A stretch of 64,000 bases of DNA from Sphingobium lignivorans (GTDB lineage: Bacteria; Pseudomonadota; Alphaproteobacteria; Sphingomonadales; Sphingomonadaceae): NCBI RefSeq assembly GCF_014203955.1, contig NZ_JACHKA010000001.1, positions 1,736,001 to 1,800,000 on the forward strand. The letters are read 5' to 3'. Shown piece after piece: positions 27,134 to 36,377 of this stretch; the stretch's first letter is position 1, and each line of letters starts with the position of its first letter. A program made the position numbers and the translations under genes. The notes below the pieces were generated by a model. That model had not been told where the DNA came from, ran no database searches, and saw only the letters and a list, made by a program, of their open reading frames with translations.

Positions 27134-28302
27134 CTCGACGCTCCCTCTCGCCGCGCTCGCGCCGCGATGTCCCGGAACAGGCCGGCATAAGCCGCGCCGA
27201 TCCGGGTCGCGGAGAAATCCTGCGCGCGCGCTTCGCCTGCGTTTCCGAGGCGAATGCGCAGGGCGGGATCGTCGACGAGGCGCTGAAGGGCAGCGGCGAG
27301 GGCCTCTGCATCGCCCGGCGGCACGAGCAGGCCGTTCCGACCGTCCGTGATGATTTCCGCCGGGCCGTGCGGGCAATCCGTCGACACCACCGGCATGCCC
27401 ATCGCCATGGCTTCGACAAGGACATTGCCGAACCCTTCCCACCGCGAGGAGAGGACGAAGATGTCGGCCTGCCGCATGTGGATGAACGGGTCGCGTTGAA
27501 AACCGAGGAACGTCACCCGATCGGCGATCCCGAGCTCTCTCGCCATGTTTTCCAGGGTCGCGCGCAGCTCGCCCTGACCGAGCACGTTCAGCTGGATGCC
27601 TTCTCCCCGCAACTGCGCGAAAGCCTGCAGGAGCGTGGGATAATCCTTCTGCCGGGTCAGGCGCCCGCAGGCGAGAATGGTGCATACCGGCCCCGGCGCA
27701 TGACGCGGCCAGGCCAGCGCGGACGCCATCTGCGCCGGCAGAGGCAAGCCCACATTTGGAACCACATCGATCTTCTGCGCGAGCTCCGGCACGATGCGTC
27801 GCAGCTCATCCGCAACGCCCTGCGACAGGGAGATGACGCCATCGAAAGCCGGGAAACGCCGCCGGATGAGCGCCAGCTCGAGCCGATCGCGCAAGGCAGC
27901 GTCCTGCTCGTGCGAGACGGCGAGGGAGTTCTGGATGGACAGCACGGCCGCCGGGCGATGCCGTGCCCGGCGCAACGCGGCGAGTGCGGACAGAGCAGGG
28001 CTGACCATGACCGGGCAGACGACATCGGGCCGCCGCCGGTCGATCAGGTCCGCCAGGGGCCTTGAAGCGCGCACGAGCCGCAAGGTCGAGGAATTGATCC
28101 GGCCGGTATCGAGCACGACCACCTCCGCGCCCTCCGGCAGGAACTCGGCATAGCTGCCGGGCCCACGCGCGACGGCATAGACCGGCCTGATGCCGGCCGC
28201 GAGCAGCCCGGGCGCGAGACGCACCGCGTTCATCTCCGCCCCGCCGCCGCCAAGCTGCGGAAGGAAGAACAGAACCTCGAAGGGGGTGGGTTGGTGGTTC
28301 AT
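27130..28302 (-). CDS. Glycosyltransferase family 4
   Basis: A 390-residue glycosyltransferase starting MNHQPTPFEVLFFLPQLGGG. The N-terminal GGGGAEMNAVRLAPGL loop and the C-terminal SRWEGFGNVLVEAMAMGMPV with E-x7-E pattern are typical GT4. Additional marks are GRLTRQKDYPTLLQAF and LNVLGQGELRATLENMA. The donor and linkage are unknown. It overlaps the sulfotransferase start by four bases and follows the preceding glycosyltransferase by 16 bases. Confidence 0.9.
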   Translation of the reverse strand: MNHQPTPFEVLFFLPQLGGGGAEMNAVRLAPGLLAAGIRPVYAVARGPGSYAEFLPEGAEVVVLDTGRINSSTLRLVRASRPLADLIDRRRPDVVCPVMVSPALSALAALRRARHRPAAVLSIQNSLAVSHEQDAALRDRLELALIRRRFPAFDGVISLSQGVADELRRIVPELAQKIDVVPNVGLPLPAQMASALAWPRHAPGPVCTILACGRLTRQKDYPTLLQAFAQLRGEGIQLNVLGQGELRATLENMARELGIADRVTFLGFQRDPFIHMRQADIFVLSSRWEGFGNVLVEAMAMGMPVVSTDCPHGPAEIITDGRNGLLVPPGDAEALAAALQRLVDDPALRIRLGNAGEARAQDFSATRIGAAYAGLFRDIAARARREGASR

Positions 28303-28318
28303 GGGGTGATTGCTGCCG

Positions 28319-29458
28319 TTAGCGGGCGAGGCCCAGGTAAAGCTGACGCCAGGCCTGTGCGACCTGAGCGGAGGAGAAGCGGGCTTCGGCTGTCGCGCGC
28401 CCCGCCCGGCCCATGGCCGTGCGCCTGTCGGGATCAGCGGCAAGCACGCGGAGCGCCTGCGCGAGGCCCTGCCAGTCGTCGGCACCGGTCACCAGGCCAG
28501 CGCCGGTCCGCAAGAGCATCTCGTGCGCCGAAGACACATCGACGGACACGACCGGAGTGCCGCAGGCCATCGCCTCGATCATGCAGCGGGCCAGGCCCTC
28601 GCGCTCCGAAGCGACCAGGACGATGTCGGCGGCCGCAAGCCAGTCGGCGACATCGGGCCTGAAGCCATGGAACAGGACGCGCTCCGAAAAGCCAAGCTCC
28701 TCCACCACCGCGGCGCAGGTCCGGGCGTAAAGCTCGGTTTCGGGCGCAAAGTCGCCGACCATGTGAAAGCGGACCGGAAGATCCAGCAGTTGCGGAGCGA
28801 CGAGCCTTATCACTTCAAGCTGGCGCTTCTTTGCGAACACACCGGCCGCCATAACGATGGCGATCTCGCCCGGAGCGATGCCCAGCTTTGCTCGCAAGGC
28901 TTTCCGTTCCTGAACGGTGGGGGGACTGAACGCGTCGAGATCCACGATGCTACCGATCGTGTGGCGCCGATCCTGGGCAATCGGGAGCCGGTCGCCCACG
29001 AAGCGGGCCATGTCGTCCGAAAGGGTCACCAGCGCATCCAGCTTGCGCACGGCGCGATGCCAGTGGTCAGGATACTGTTCCTCGGGTGGCTTGGTATCGC
29101 GGAGCGTGAAAGCGAGGGGGCGGCGGGTCATTTGCGCGACCGGTCTCAATATGCGCAGCGCGCGGATATCGTTTGCATGCAGGACGTCCGCACGCCGGGC
29201 AGGCGCCACCGCGCGGGCAGTCGTCAAGCCGAGTTGCCACAGTCGACGGGAAGGCCGCGCTTCTTCATCGAACGCGAAAAGCTTCACCTCGGCCCGACCC
29301 GCGCGCCACCTTGCGGTCCGCGCGGTCTCGCGATTGGTGAGCAGGGTCCAGCGGAAATCGTTAGCCAGCGCTTCGAAGATGCGGGTGGCACTCTCCATGC
29401 CGCCGTTGGACCCGCGGCCGGATTGATACGCCGCGAACAGGATGTGGGGGGAACTCAC
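28319..29458 (-). CDS. Glycosyltransferase family 4
   Basis: A 379-residue GT4 enzyme (GTG start at 29458). Key features are the N-terminal GGMESATRIFEALAND stretch, the phosphate-binding loop AAGVFAKKRQLEVIRLVA, and SEREGLARCMIEAMACGTPV with the conserved E-x7-E. It would transfer a sugar to the growing repeat unit. It is 23 bases downstream of the methyltransferase at 29482. Confidence 0.88.
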   Translation of the reverse strand: MSSPHILFAAYQSGRGSNGGMESATRIFEALANDFRWTLLTNRETARTARWRAGRAEVKLFAFDEEARPSRRLWQLGLTTARAVAPARRADVLHANDIRALRILRPVAQMTRRPLAFTLRDTKPPEEQYPDHWHRAVRKLDALVTLSDDMARFVGDRLPIAQDRRHTIGSIVDLDAFSPPTVQERKALRAKLGIAPGEIAIVMAAGVFAKKRQLEVIRLVAPQLLDLPVRFHMVGDFAPETELYARTCAAVVEELGFSERVLFHGFRPDVADWLAAADIVLVASEREGLARCMIEAMACGTPVVSVDVSSAHEMLLRTGAGLVTGADDWQGLAQALRVLAADPDRRTAMGRAGRATAEARFSSAQVAQAWRQLYLGLAR

Positions 29459-29481
29459 GTCTTGCGGTCCGTTGTTCGGGA

Positions 29482-30162
29482 TCAGATCCCGGCTTCATCC
29501 GGGCGCCGCAACACCGCGATGCTCACCTTGTATGGGCGGAACAACCAGAGGAACCGGTGGGCTCGGGAACGCCATTTCTTCGGGTGATAGAAAGGAAAGA
29601 GCGATTTCAGGAAGTTCTTCAGAAGGAGGGACATCTCCGCCTTGGATCGCAGGGATTCCTGGAGATAAGTCATCGACGAGACGATCTCTCCCTCCACGAG
29701 CGACAGTTCGGGAAACATCATGGCGATCTGCGCGGGGCTTGGCCGCAGACCGGTGTCGATCGGATCCTTATGGTGCGGGTAGCTATAGGGCACCGTTGCG
29801 ATCAGATAGCCGCCGGGCGGAACGATGAGGCCACAGGCGCGCGAGAAGACAAGCGGGTCCGTCAGATGTTCGAGGATATTGCAGCAGAGCACCACGCTCG
29901 CACCCTCGGCCGCGATCTTCTCCCGGAAGGCCTCGGACAGCACGTCGCCGACCAGATCGACGCCGGGTGCCGCCTTCATGTCGCAATGAATGAACCGGAA
30001 TCCCTTGGCTTCAAGGGGAGCAATCAGGGACTCGTGCACATGCGGCTGCATGACCCTGCGGAAATAGTCAGTGGACGATCCGATGTTTAGTATCGTCCGT
30101 TCGCCGACATTCGGGAGCGCTTCGATCAGAGCGCGGACACGGTCTGCTTCTTCCGGGCGCAT
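29482..30162 (-). CDS. SAM-dependent methyltransferase-like protein
   Basis: A 226-residue protein with SAM-fold elements TILNIGSSTDYFRRVM, FIHCDMKAAPGVDLVGDVL and VLCCNILEHLTDPL. The typical G-x-G-x-G of motif I is weak (NIGSSTD), so catalysis is less certain than for the neighbour. It ends with a basic region and an aromatic stretch FLWLFRPYK. It starts two bases after the stop of the other methyltransferase gene and is presumed to act on a sugar in the same pathway. Confidence 0.72.
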   Translation of the reverse strand: MRPEEADRVRALIEALPNVGERTILNIGSSTDYFRRVMQPHVHESLIAPLEAKGFRFIHCDMKAAPGVDLVGDVLSEAFREKIAAEGASVVLCCNILEHLTDPLVFSRACGLIVPPGGYLIATVPYSYPHHKDPIDTGLRPSPAQIAMMFPELSLVEGEIVSSMTYLQESLRSKAEMSLLLKNFLKSLFPFYHPKKWRSRAHRFLWLFRPYKVSIAVLRRPDEAGI

Positions 30163-30163
30163 G

Positions 30164-30862
30164 TCAGTGGTGCCCTTCCGGCGCTACAGTTCCGGGCATT
30201 GGCGGGCTGGCGTCCAGCACGACATTGAAGTTGTTGCGGCGCACGCTCATGGCGCGATGCGCAAGCCGCTGGAGGGGCGGCACAGGACTCAGGGCTTTCA
30301 CCAGCCTCGATCCCGTCGGCATGGGGACCAACCGAACCTGGATATCCCGGTAGCCGGCGCGCTTTGCCAGATTGCCGAAATTCAGCGGAGTCCACGTATG
30401 AAGATGCTGGTAGTCATTCTCGCGCCACGACCGGTGCATCCTCGCGGTCGGCATCTCGCAGGGAACCACAAGCCGAATGAGCCCGTTCGGCTTCACCACC
30501 CGGGCAATGGCCACAAGCACGTCCAACGGATAATCCACATGCTCGATGGCATGGAAACTGATGGCCAGATCGAAGCTGCCGGGCGCCAGTTCATCCAGTG
30601 AGGAAACCACGTCAATTCCCCGTGATCGGGCAACTTCCGCGGCAGATTCGCCAATTTCCACACCGGCGCGGTAGGAGGCCGGCAGGCGTTCCAATATTCC
30701 GCCCGTGCCGCAGCCGAAATCGACCGTGCGCGCATCGGGGCGGGCGACATCGCCGAACAGGGTGGCGCGTTGCATCTGCACCCTGTCGGTCGCCGCTTCG
30801 CCGCGCTGTGCGAGAAAGTGATCCCCACCTTCGCCGGAATAATGTGCGTTCGTCATATCCAT
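30164..30862 (-). CDS. Class I SAM-dependent methyltransferase
   Basis: A 232-residue methyltransferase with motif I VDFGCGTGGILERL, acidic residue GVEIGESAAEV, and DLAISFHAIEHVDYPLDVL, a good fit to the class I fold. The start codon ATG 30862 has a good ribosome site (GAAAGGG). It is one of three methyltransferases of the operon and is likely to add methyl groups to a sugar residue. The next gene (29482) follows immediately. Confidence 0.83.
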   Translation of the reverse strand: MDMTNAHYSGEGGDHFLAQRGEAATDRVQMQRATLFGDVARPDARTVDFGCGTGGILERLPASYRAGVEIGESAAEVARSRGIDVVSSLDELAPGSFDLAISFHAIEHVDYPLDVLVAIARVVKPNGLIRLVVPCEMPTARMHRSWRENDYQHLHTWTPLNFGNLAKRAGYRDIQVRLVPMPTGSRLVKALSPVPPLQRLAHRAMSVRRNNFNVVLDASPPMPGTVAPEGHH

Positions 30863-30884
30863 TCCCTTTCAGACCGGTGGTCCT

Positions 30885-32183
30885 TCAGGCCGCTGATCGG
30901 AAGCAGGCCCTGAGCACCAGCCAGCTGGCGCCCCAGATGATTACGGCAGAAATCGCTTGCGCCATCGCGGCCCCGACCATGCCGAGGGACGGCACGGCGA
31001 CGATCAGGGTCAGCAGGAAGGCGCCGATCGCCCATAGGTAGATACCCAGCAGCCGCGTCGGAGAAATGAAGGCCTGGACGAAGCCGCCAAATGTGGCAGC
31101 CGAGAGCATGATGGTCGAGCCGATGACCAGGACCAGGAGCGCTGGCCCGCCAGCGGCGAATTCCGGACCGAAGGCCAGCCCCAGGAAAAAGCTGCCGAGC
31201 AGCCAGGTCCCCAGAATGATGACGCTGCCTGGCACGAGACCCATCAGGGCCAGCCGGGTCAGCAATGCGCGGGCGCGTGCCAGGTCTCCGGTTGCGGCCA
31301 GGCGAGAGGTCTCGGTGAAGGTCGCGCTGGAGATCGCGGCGATCACCTTGCTCATCGGCCCCACGACCTGACGGAGCACGCCGTAAACCCCGACTACGGC
31401 CGTGCTCCAGAAATAGCCGAGGACGAAAACGTCCATGCGCGTGCGCAGGCTGTTGATGGTCGAGGTGCCCCAGGTGGTCCAACTGTAGCTGATGAACTCC
31501 GCCATCATGGGGCTGCGCTGCAGGTCCTCGAGCCTGAAAGAGGGCAGGACACCGTTTCTCCGCAGGAGGCGAAAGCCCAGGAAAAAATGGAGGAGGTTGG
31601 TCAGGGCCAGATTGGCAGCGAAGGCGACCAGATAATGTTCCAGCGGCGCATCGTTCATGAAGAGAAGGCCCGAGGCGATCAGGTTCAGCGCGGCGCCGAT
31701 CACCTGCAAGAGACTGACCTTCCCGAACGCATCGAACAGCCGAAACACGCCGTTCATGGCGGATATTCCCGAGAGAAACACGGTGAGCGTATAGGCTAGC
31801 AGGTAGGGCAGATAAGGCTTGAGCGCCGGATTGAGCGACACGAACCACGGCAGGGCGATCAGCGCGATGATGCCTCCGGCCGCACCAGCCAGAAGATCCA
31901 GCGCGATCGCGATTCCGGTCACGATGTTCAGCCGCTCCGGCATGCCATCGGACATCGCCTGCGTACATAGCCTGATGCAGGACTGCTGAGTGCCGAAGGA
32001 AACAAATCCGCCCAGGAATGCGACATAAGCCTGAATGAGGGTGAGAACCCCAAGGCCTTCCGCGCCGAGAGCCCGTGCATTCAGCCAGACGGTTGCGAAA
32101 GTGATCAGCGTGGCGGAGCCAGTGCCTCCGAGCAGTATGAGCAGATTGCGGCGGATCGTGCGGACGAGCGTCTCAACGGTCAT
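30885..32183 (-). CDS. Oligosaccharide flippase (Wzx-like)
   Basis: A 432-residue membrane protein with about 12 hydrophobic segments and the MATE/MOP-fold start MTVETLVRTIRRNLLILLGG, ATLITFATVWLNARALGAEG and later LVLVIGSTIMLSAATFGG. This is the polysaccharide biosynthesis flippase family that moves lipid-linked repeat units across the inner membrane, the partner of a Wzy polymerase (24702-26204). The start at 32183 removes the 36 residues of upstream shadow. The gene begins 23 bases after the stop of the UDP-xylose synthase gene. Confidence 0.9.
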   Translation of the reverse strand: MTVETLVRTIRRNLLILLGGTGSATLITFATVWLNARALGAEGLGVLTLIQAYVAFLGGFVSFGTQQSCIRLCTQAMSDGMPERLNIVTGIAIALDLLAGAAGGIIALIALPWFVSLNPALKPYLPYLLAYTLTVFLSGISAMNGVFRLFDAFGKVSLLQVIGAALNLIASGLLFMNDAPLEHYLVAFAANLALTNLLHFFLGFRLLRRNGVLPSFRLEDLQRSPMMAEFISYSWTTWGTSTINSLRTRMDVFVLGYFWSTAVVGVYGVLRQVVGPMSKVIAAISSATFTETSRLAATGDLARARALLTRLALMGLVPGSVIILGTWLLGSFFLGLAFGPEFAAGGPALLVLVIGSTIMLSAATFGGFVQAFISPTRLLGIYLWAIGAFLLTLIVAVPSLGMVGAAMAQAISAVIIWGASWLVLRACFRSAA

Positions 32184-32206
32184 TTGCGGTGTGGCCGGAG
32201 GCGTTC

Positions 32207-33181
32207 TCAGGCATTCTGCACCTCCATGATCCCGGCGAAATAGGCCACTGTGCGCGCCAGTCCTTCGTCCAGTGGGACGCCCGGTTCCCACTGCAGGGCC
32301 CGTCGGGCGAGGCCGATGTCCGGGCAGCGCTGGGTCGGGTCGTCCTGGGGCAGGGGATGGAAGGAAAGGGTGGAGCGGGAATTGGTGAGGGCGATCACTT
32401 TCTCGGCAAGCTCGATCATGGTGAACTCGCCCGGATTGCCGAGATTGACCGGGCCGGTGAAACCCTCGGGACTGTCCATGAGCCGCAGGAAGCCTTCGAC
32501 CAGATCGTCCACATAGCAGAAGGAGCGGGTCTGGGTGCCGTCACCGTAGATGGTGATGTCCTGCCCGCGCAGGGCCTGCACGATGAAGTTCGAGACCACC
32601 CGCCCGTCATTGGGGTGCATGCGCGGGCCATAAGTGTTGAAGATGCGCGCGACCTTGATGTCGAGTCCGAGCTGGCGATGATAATCGAAGAACAGCGTCT
32701 CCGCGCAGCGCTTGCCTTCGTCATAGCAGGAGCGGATGCCGACCGAATTCACATTGCCCCAGTAATCTTCGCGCTGGGGATGGACGGTGGGGTCGCCATA
32801 GACTTCCGAGGTCGAGGCCTGGAAGATCCGGCAGCCGAGGCGCTTGGCCAGCCCCAGCATGTTGATGGCGCCATGGACGGACGTCTTCGTCGTCTGCACG
32901 GGGTCATGCTGGTAATGGATGGGCGCGGCGGGGCAGGCGAGATTGTAGATCTCGTCCACTTCCACATAGAGCGGGAAAGTGACGTCGTGCCGCAGGAACT
33001 CGAAGCGGGGATTGGCATGGAGATGCTCGATGTTCCGCTTGGTGCCGGTGAACAGATTGTCGACGCACAGCACCTCGTCGCCCCGTTCCAGCAGCCGGTC
33101 GATAAGATGCGAGCCGAGGAAACCGGCGCCGCCGGTCACGAGGATGCGCTTGCGGGAATCGTAAAGGCGTTTCTGGGACAT
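32207..33181 (-). CDS. UDP-glucuronate decarboxylase (UDP-xylose synthase-like)
   Basis: A 324-residue extended SDR. NAD motif [18 protein letters not shown] (14-31), [20 protein letters not shown], catalytic [10 protein letters not shown] and [13 protein letters not shown] (Tyr-x3-Lys) and [18 protein letters not shown] are those of UDP-xylose synthases, which convert UDP-glucuronate to UDP-xylose. Ugd at 33283 supplies the substrate. The operon can therefore make UDP-xylose and, with the epimerase, possibly UDP-galacturonate. Confidence 0.93.
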   Translation of the reverse strand: MSQKRLYDSRKRILVTGGAGFLGSHLIDRLLERGDEVLCVDNLFTGTKRNIEHLHANPRFEFLRHDVTFPLYVEVDEIYNLACPAAPIHYQHDPVQTTKTSVHGAINMLGLAKRLGCRIFQASTSEVYGDPTVHPQREDYWGNVNSVGIRSCYDEGKRCAETLFFDYHRQLGLDIKVARIFNTYGPRMHPNDGRVVSNFIVQALRGQDITIYGDGTQTRSFCYVDDLVEGFLRLMDSPEGFTGPVNLGNPGEFTMIELAEKVIALTNSRSTLSFHPLPQDDPTQRCPDIGLARRALQWEPGVPLDEGLARTVAYFAGIMEVQNA

Positions 33182-33282
33182 GGCCTGCTCTTTGGTGCGG
33201 AGGATGATTGCGTGCGTGGGACGGCGCGGTCGCCGGGGGGCGAGCGCGACGGTCGTGACAATGACGGCCGGTCAGCAGGCGT

Positions 33283-34587
33283 TCAGCGGCCGATGCCTTC
33301 GTAGGCGCGGAAGCCGGCCGCGATCGCGTCTCCCGGCTCATAGATATTGCGAAGGTCGGCCATCAGCGGGGTGGCCATCGTGTCCGCCAGCCGCTTGAGA
33401 TCCAGGGCGCGGAACTCGTTCCATTCGGTGAGGATCAGGAGGCAATCCGCCCCCGCCGCGGCGGCATAGGGATCATCGAACCAGGCCACGCCCGGGAGCA
33501 TGGCCGCTCCTTCCTTGCGGCCGTGCGGGTCGACGATGCGCACCGATGCGCCCGCGCCGACGAGGGCCGGCACGATGGTGAGCGACGGCGCGTCGCGCAT
33601 GTCGTCCGTTCCCGGCTTGAAGGTTACGCCCAGCACCGCCACCGTCTTGCCGTTCACCGAACCGCCGCACAGGTCGAGCACCTTGTCGATCATCCGCCGC
33701 TTGGTCAGGTCATTCACCGCGATCACCGTCTCGGTGATCCGCTGCGGGACGCCATGTTCCTGACCGATACGAGCGAGCGCCGAGGTGTCCTTGGGGAAGC
33801 AGGAGCCGCCATAGCCCGGCCCGGCATGGAGGAACTTGTTGCCGATCCGGCCGTCCAGGCCCATGCCCCGGGACACGGCTTTCACGTCCGCGCCGACCCG
33901 CTCGCAGAGCGCGGCGATCTCGTTGATGAAACTGATCTTCGCGGCCAGAAAGGCATTGGCGGCATATTTGATCATCTCGGCGGATTCGAGGTCGGTATAG
34001 ACGATCGGGAAATCGCGCAGATAAAGGGGTCGGTAGATGTCGCCCATGATCGCCTGGGCCCGCTCGCTCTCCACGCCGACGACCACCCGATCGGGCTTCA
34101 TGAAGTCCTCGATGGCGGCGCCCTCGCGAAGGAACTCCGGATTGGATGCCACGTCGAACGCGGCTTGCGGGTTCGCGGCGCGGATCGCTGCCTCGACCTT
34201 GCGGTTCGTCCCGACGGGAACGGTGGACTTGGTGACCACCACGGCATAGCCGGTCAGGGCACGCGCGATGTCCTGCGCCGCAGCCATCACATAAGTGAGG
34301 TCGGCATGGCCATCGCCGCGCCGGGTGGGGGTGCCCACCGCGATGAAGACGGCATCGGCGCCGTCCACCGCCTCATCGAGAGCCGTGGTGAAGCGCAGCC
34401 GCCCGGCGGCGACATTGCGGGCCATGACGGCATCGAGGCCAGGCTCGTAGATGGGGACTTCCCCATTCTCCAGCATGGCGATCTTTTCAGGAACCCGGTC
34501 CACGCAGACGACGTCGTGGCCGAAATCGGAGAAACATACCCCGGAAACGAGACCGACATATCCCGTTCCGATCATCGCAATTTTCAT
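33283..34587 (-). CDS. ugd: UDP-glucose 6-dehydrogenase
   Basis: A 434-residue UDP-glucose dehydrogenase. NAD motif MKIAMIGTGYVGLVSGVCFS, the active-site loop GPGYGGSCFPKDTSALARIG with the catalytic Cys, and the C-terminal UDP-binding DDMRDAPSLTIVPAL-type region are present. It oxidises UDP-glucose to UDP-glucuronate, feeding the decarboxylase downstream and the epimerase at 19612. It is the first structural gene of the minus-strand polysaccharide cluster, 101 bases ahead of the decarboxylase and 194 bases from the EPS regulator. Confidence 0.95.
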   Translation of the reverse strand: MKIAMIGTGYVGLVSGVCFSDFGHDVVCVDRVPEKIAMLENGEVPIYEPGLDAVMARNVAAGRLRFTTALDEAVDGADAVFIAVGTPTRRGDGHADLTYVMAAAQDIARALTGYAVVVTKSTVPVGTNRKVEAAIRAANPQAAFDVASNPEFLREGAAIEDFMKPDRVVVGVESERAQAIMGDIYRPLYLRDFPIVYTDLESAEMIKYAANAFLAAKISFINEIAALCERVGADVKAVSRGMGLDGRIGNKFLHAGPGYGGSCFPKDTSALARIGQEHGVPQRITETVIAVNDLTKRRMIDKVLDLCGGSVNGKTVAVLGVTFKPGTDDMRDAPSLTIVPALVGAGASVRIVDPHGRKEGAAMLPGVAWFDDPYAAAAGADCLLILTEWNEFRALDLKRLADTMATPLMADLRNIYEPGDAIAAGFRAYEGIGR

Positions 34588-34747
34588 GTCTTACCCTTGT
34601 CGTGAAATTCGATGGCTTCCCGGCACCGGTCCGCCACGCCGCGCGGCGCAGCGTTCATCGGACCGGGCACGGAGCCGGTGCTGGAGAAACATGTCGTGGG
34701 GCGCTCCCGGGCAGGAGAGCCGGGCAGCGGGCTGCCGGAGGGATCGT

Positions 34748-34764
34748 CCGCCCCACGGGGGCGG
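34748..34764 (-). terminator. Short GC-rich hairpin after the EPS regulator
   Basis: CCGCCCC (34748-34754), loop ACG, GGGGCGG (34758-34764). It lies 18 bases beyond the stop of the MarR-family regulator and would suit transcription termination, but no U-run follows on the minus strand. Confidence 0.35.
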
Positions 34765-34781
34765 TCTGGCAGGCGGAAAGT

Positions 34782-35141
34782 TCAGTCCCCGGAGGACGGG
34801 GGTTCGCCGAACTCGCCTTGCAATTGCTCAAGCTCGGCCTTGATCGCTTCATATTCGGTCATCTTGCGCTCGATGAAGCGGACCGCGAGGTTCGCGCGAT
34901 GCGCGATCCCCTCGGGAGTCAGCACGTAGACGTAACCGAGCTTATTCTTCGACGCCTTGAAGTTGGCGAGCTTGACATGGCCTTTGTCGAGCAGGGCGCG
35001 AACGCAGTAATTGACCGCGCCGAGGCTGACACCCAGTTCCTCGGCGATCTCGCGTTGCGAAGCATCCGGCCGCTTCTCGATAAGGCGGAGAATCCGGAAC
35101 TGCGCTTCGTCGCGTTGACGATCGGCTTTGCTATTTGGCAT
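34782..35141 (-). CDS. MarR family EPS-associated transcriptional regulator
   Basis: A 119-residue winged-helix protein starting MPNSKADRQRDEAQFRILRL. The recognition region REIAEELGVSLGAVNYCVRA and wing LANFKASKNKLGYVYVLTPE match the EPS-associated MarR-family regulators that sit beside exopolysaccharide clusters in proteobacteria. It likely controls the downstream minus-strand cluster, directly or by sensing an unknown signal. ATG 35141 is preferred, as the upstream residues of the longer frame are not conserved-looking. Confidence 0.88.
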   Translation of the reverse strand: MPNSKADRQRDEAQFRILRLIEKRPDASQREIAEELGVSLGAVNYCVRALLDKGHVKLANFKASKNKLGYVYVLTPEGIAHRANLAVRFIERKMTEYEAIKAELEQLQGEFGEPPSSGD

Positions 35142-35399
35142 GGTGCGGATCAGCCAGGAGCGGAGCAAAGCTACCGCACGGCGGGTGAATGAGACCCTTC
35201 CGCAATCTGTTCGTAAAGCGAGCAGGCTGAGCCCTCTCGTTCATGCGTGAACGCTAATCGATTCGCGCGGATTCGGAAAGCCCTTTTTCGCTTGAGCGAC
35301 ATTTTCTGTCAGGCTGCCTCCCGTTTGCGGTCCTTGCGGTCGCGCGAGCCGGGAAAGGCGCCATACGTTGCGTCGCCAAAGCAAATTGCGGAAAGGGAG

Positions 35400-36176
35400 T
35401 CAGCGCCCCGTCCAGGTCGGCGGCCGTTTCTCGATGAAGGCGGACATGCCCTCGGCCTTGTCCTGCGTCGAGGCGAGCAACTGGAACAGGCGCCGCTCGT
35501 TCACAAGCCCTTGCGAAAGCGAGGTTTCGAAGGCGACATTGACCAGTTCCTTGTTCGCGATCGCCGCGAGCGGCGGCATGGCGGCGATGGCCTTCGCCGT
35601 CGACAGCGCCTCGCCCAGCAGATCGGCCGCCGGCACCACGCGGGCCACGAGACCGGCGCGCTCGGCTTCAGCCGCGTCCATGCGGCGGCCAGTCAGGCAC
35701 ATTTCCATCGCCTTGGCCTTGCCCAGCGCGCGCGTGAGGCGCTGCGAGCCGCCCATGCCCGGCGCGACGCCGAGCGTGATTTCCGGCTGGCCGAATTTCG
35801 CGGTGTCGGCGGCAATGATGAAGTCCGCCATCATTGCAAGCTCGCATCCGCCGCCGAGCGCGAAGCCGGCGACGGCGGCGATCCAGGGCTTGCGCGTCGC
35901 GCAAACGCGCGTGCTCCACTCCGCATAGAGTTCCGCAGAATACATGTCCGGGCCGGACTTGTCGGCCATCTCCTTGATGTCCGCGCCGGCTGCGAAGGCC
36001 TTCTCGCTGCCCGTGACGACCAGGCAGCGCTGCCCGGGATCGGCATCATAAGCCGCCATGACGTCGATCAGGTCGGCGAGAACCTGGCTGTTCAGGGCAT
36101 TGAGGGCCTGCGGGCGATTGAGCGTGACCAGCGTGACAGCGTCGTGTCGTTCCACAATGATCGTTTCGTAGCTCAT
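35400..36176 (-). CDS. Enoyl-CoA hydratase
   Basis: A 258-residue crotonase-fold enzyme. The oxyanion-hole segments are [14 protein letters not shown] and [20 protein letters not shown] (Gly-Gly-Gly-Cys-Glu), followed by [20 protein letters not shown], with the second catalytic Glu in QPEI. It hydrates trans-2-enoyl-CoA in fatty acid breakdown. The length and the [11 protein letters not shown] stretch match short-chain enoyl-CoA hydratases. ATG 36176 is chosen, removing 11 residues. Confidence 0.93.
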   Translation of the reverse strand: MSYETIIVERHDAVTLVTLNRPQALNALNSQVLADLIDVMAAYDADPGQRCLVVTGSEKAFAAGADIKEMADKSGPDMYSAELYAEWSTRVCATRKPWIAAVAGFALGGGCELAMMADFIIAADTAKFGQPEITLGVAPGMGGSQRLTRALGKAKAMEMCLTGRRMDAAEAERAGLVARVVPAADLLGEALSTAKAIAAMPPLAAIANKELVNVAFETSLSQGLVNERRLFQLLASTQDKAEGMSAFIEKRPPTWTGR

Positions 36177-36377
36177 GACTGCATCTCCCTTGGTGGCATG
36201 GGCGACCATTTCCTACCGACGAGCAACTGACCGGTCTTGCCCGCCGATGCAAGGAATGGATCGGCAAGGCCGGGGCGGCAAGCCCGGGAATGGATGAGCC
36301 GCCGCTGTCCTTGCCCTTGATGGCCGGACCGCGAACGAGCGCCGCCCGGCCAGCCATGAGCCCGAGGAGGCGCCTCG

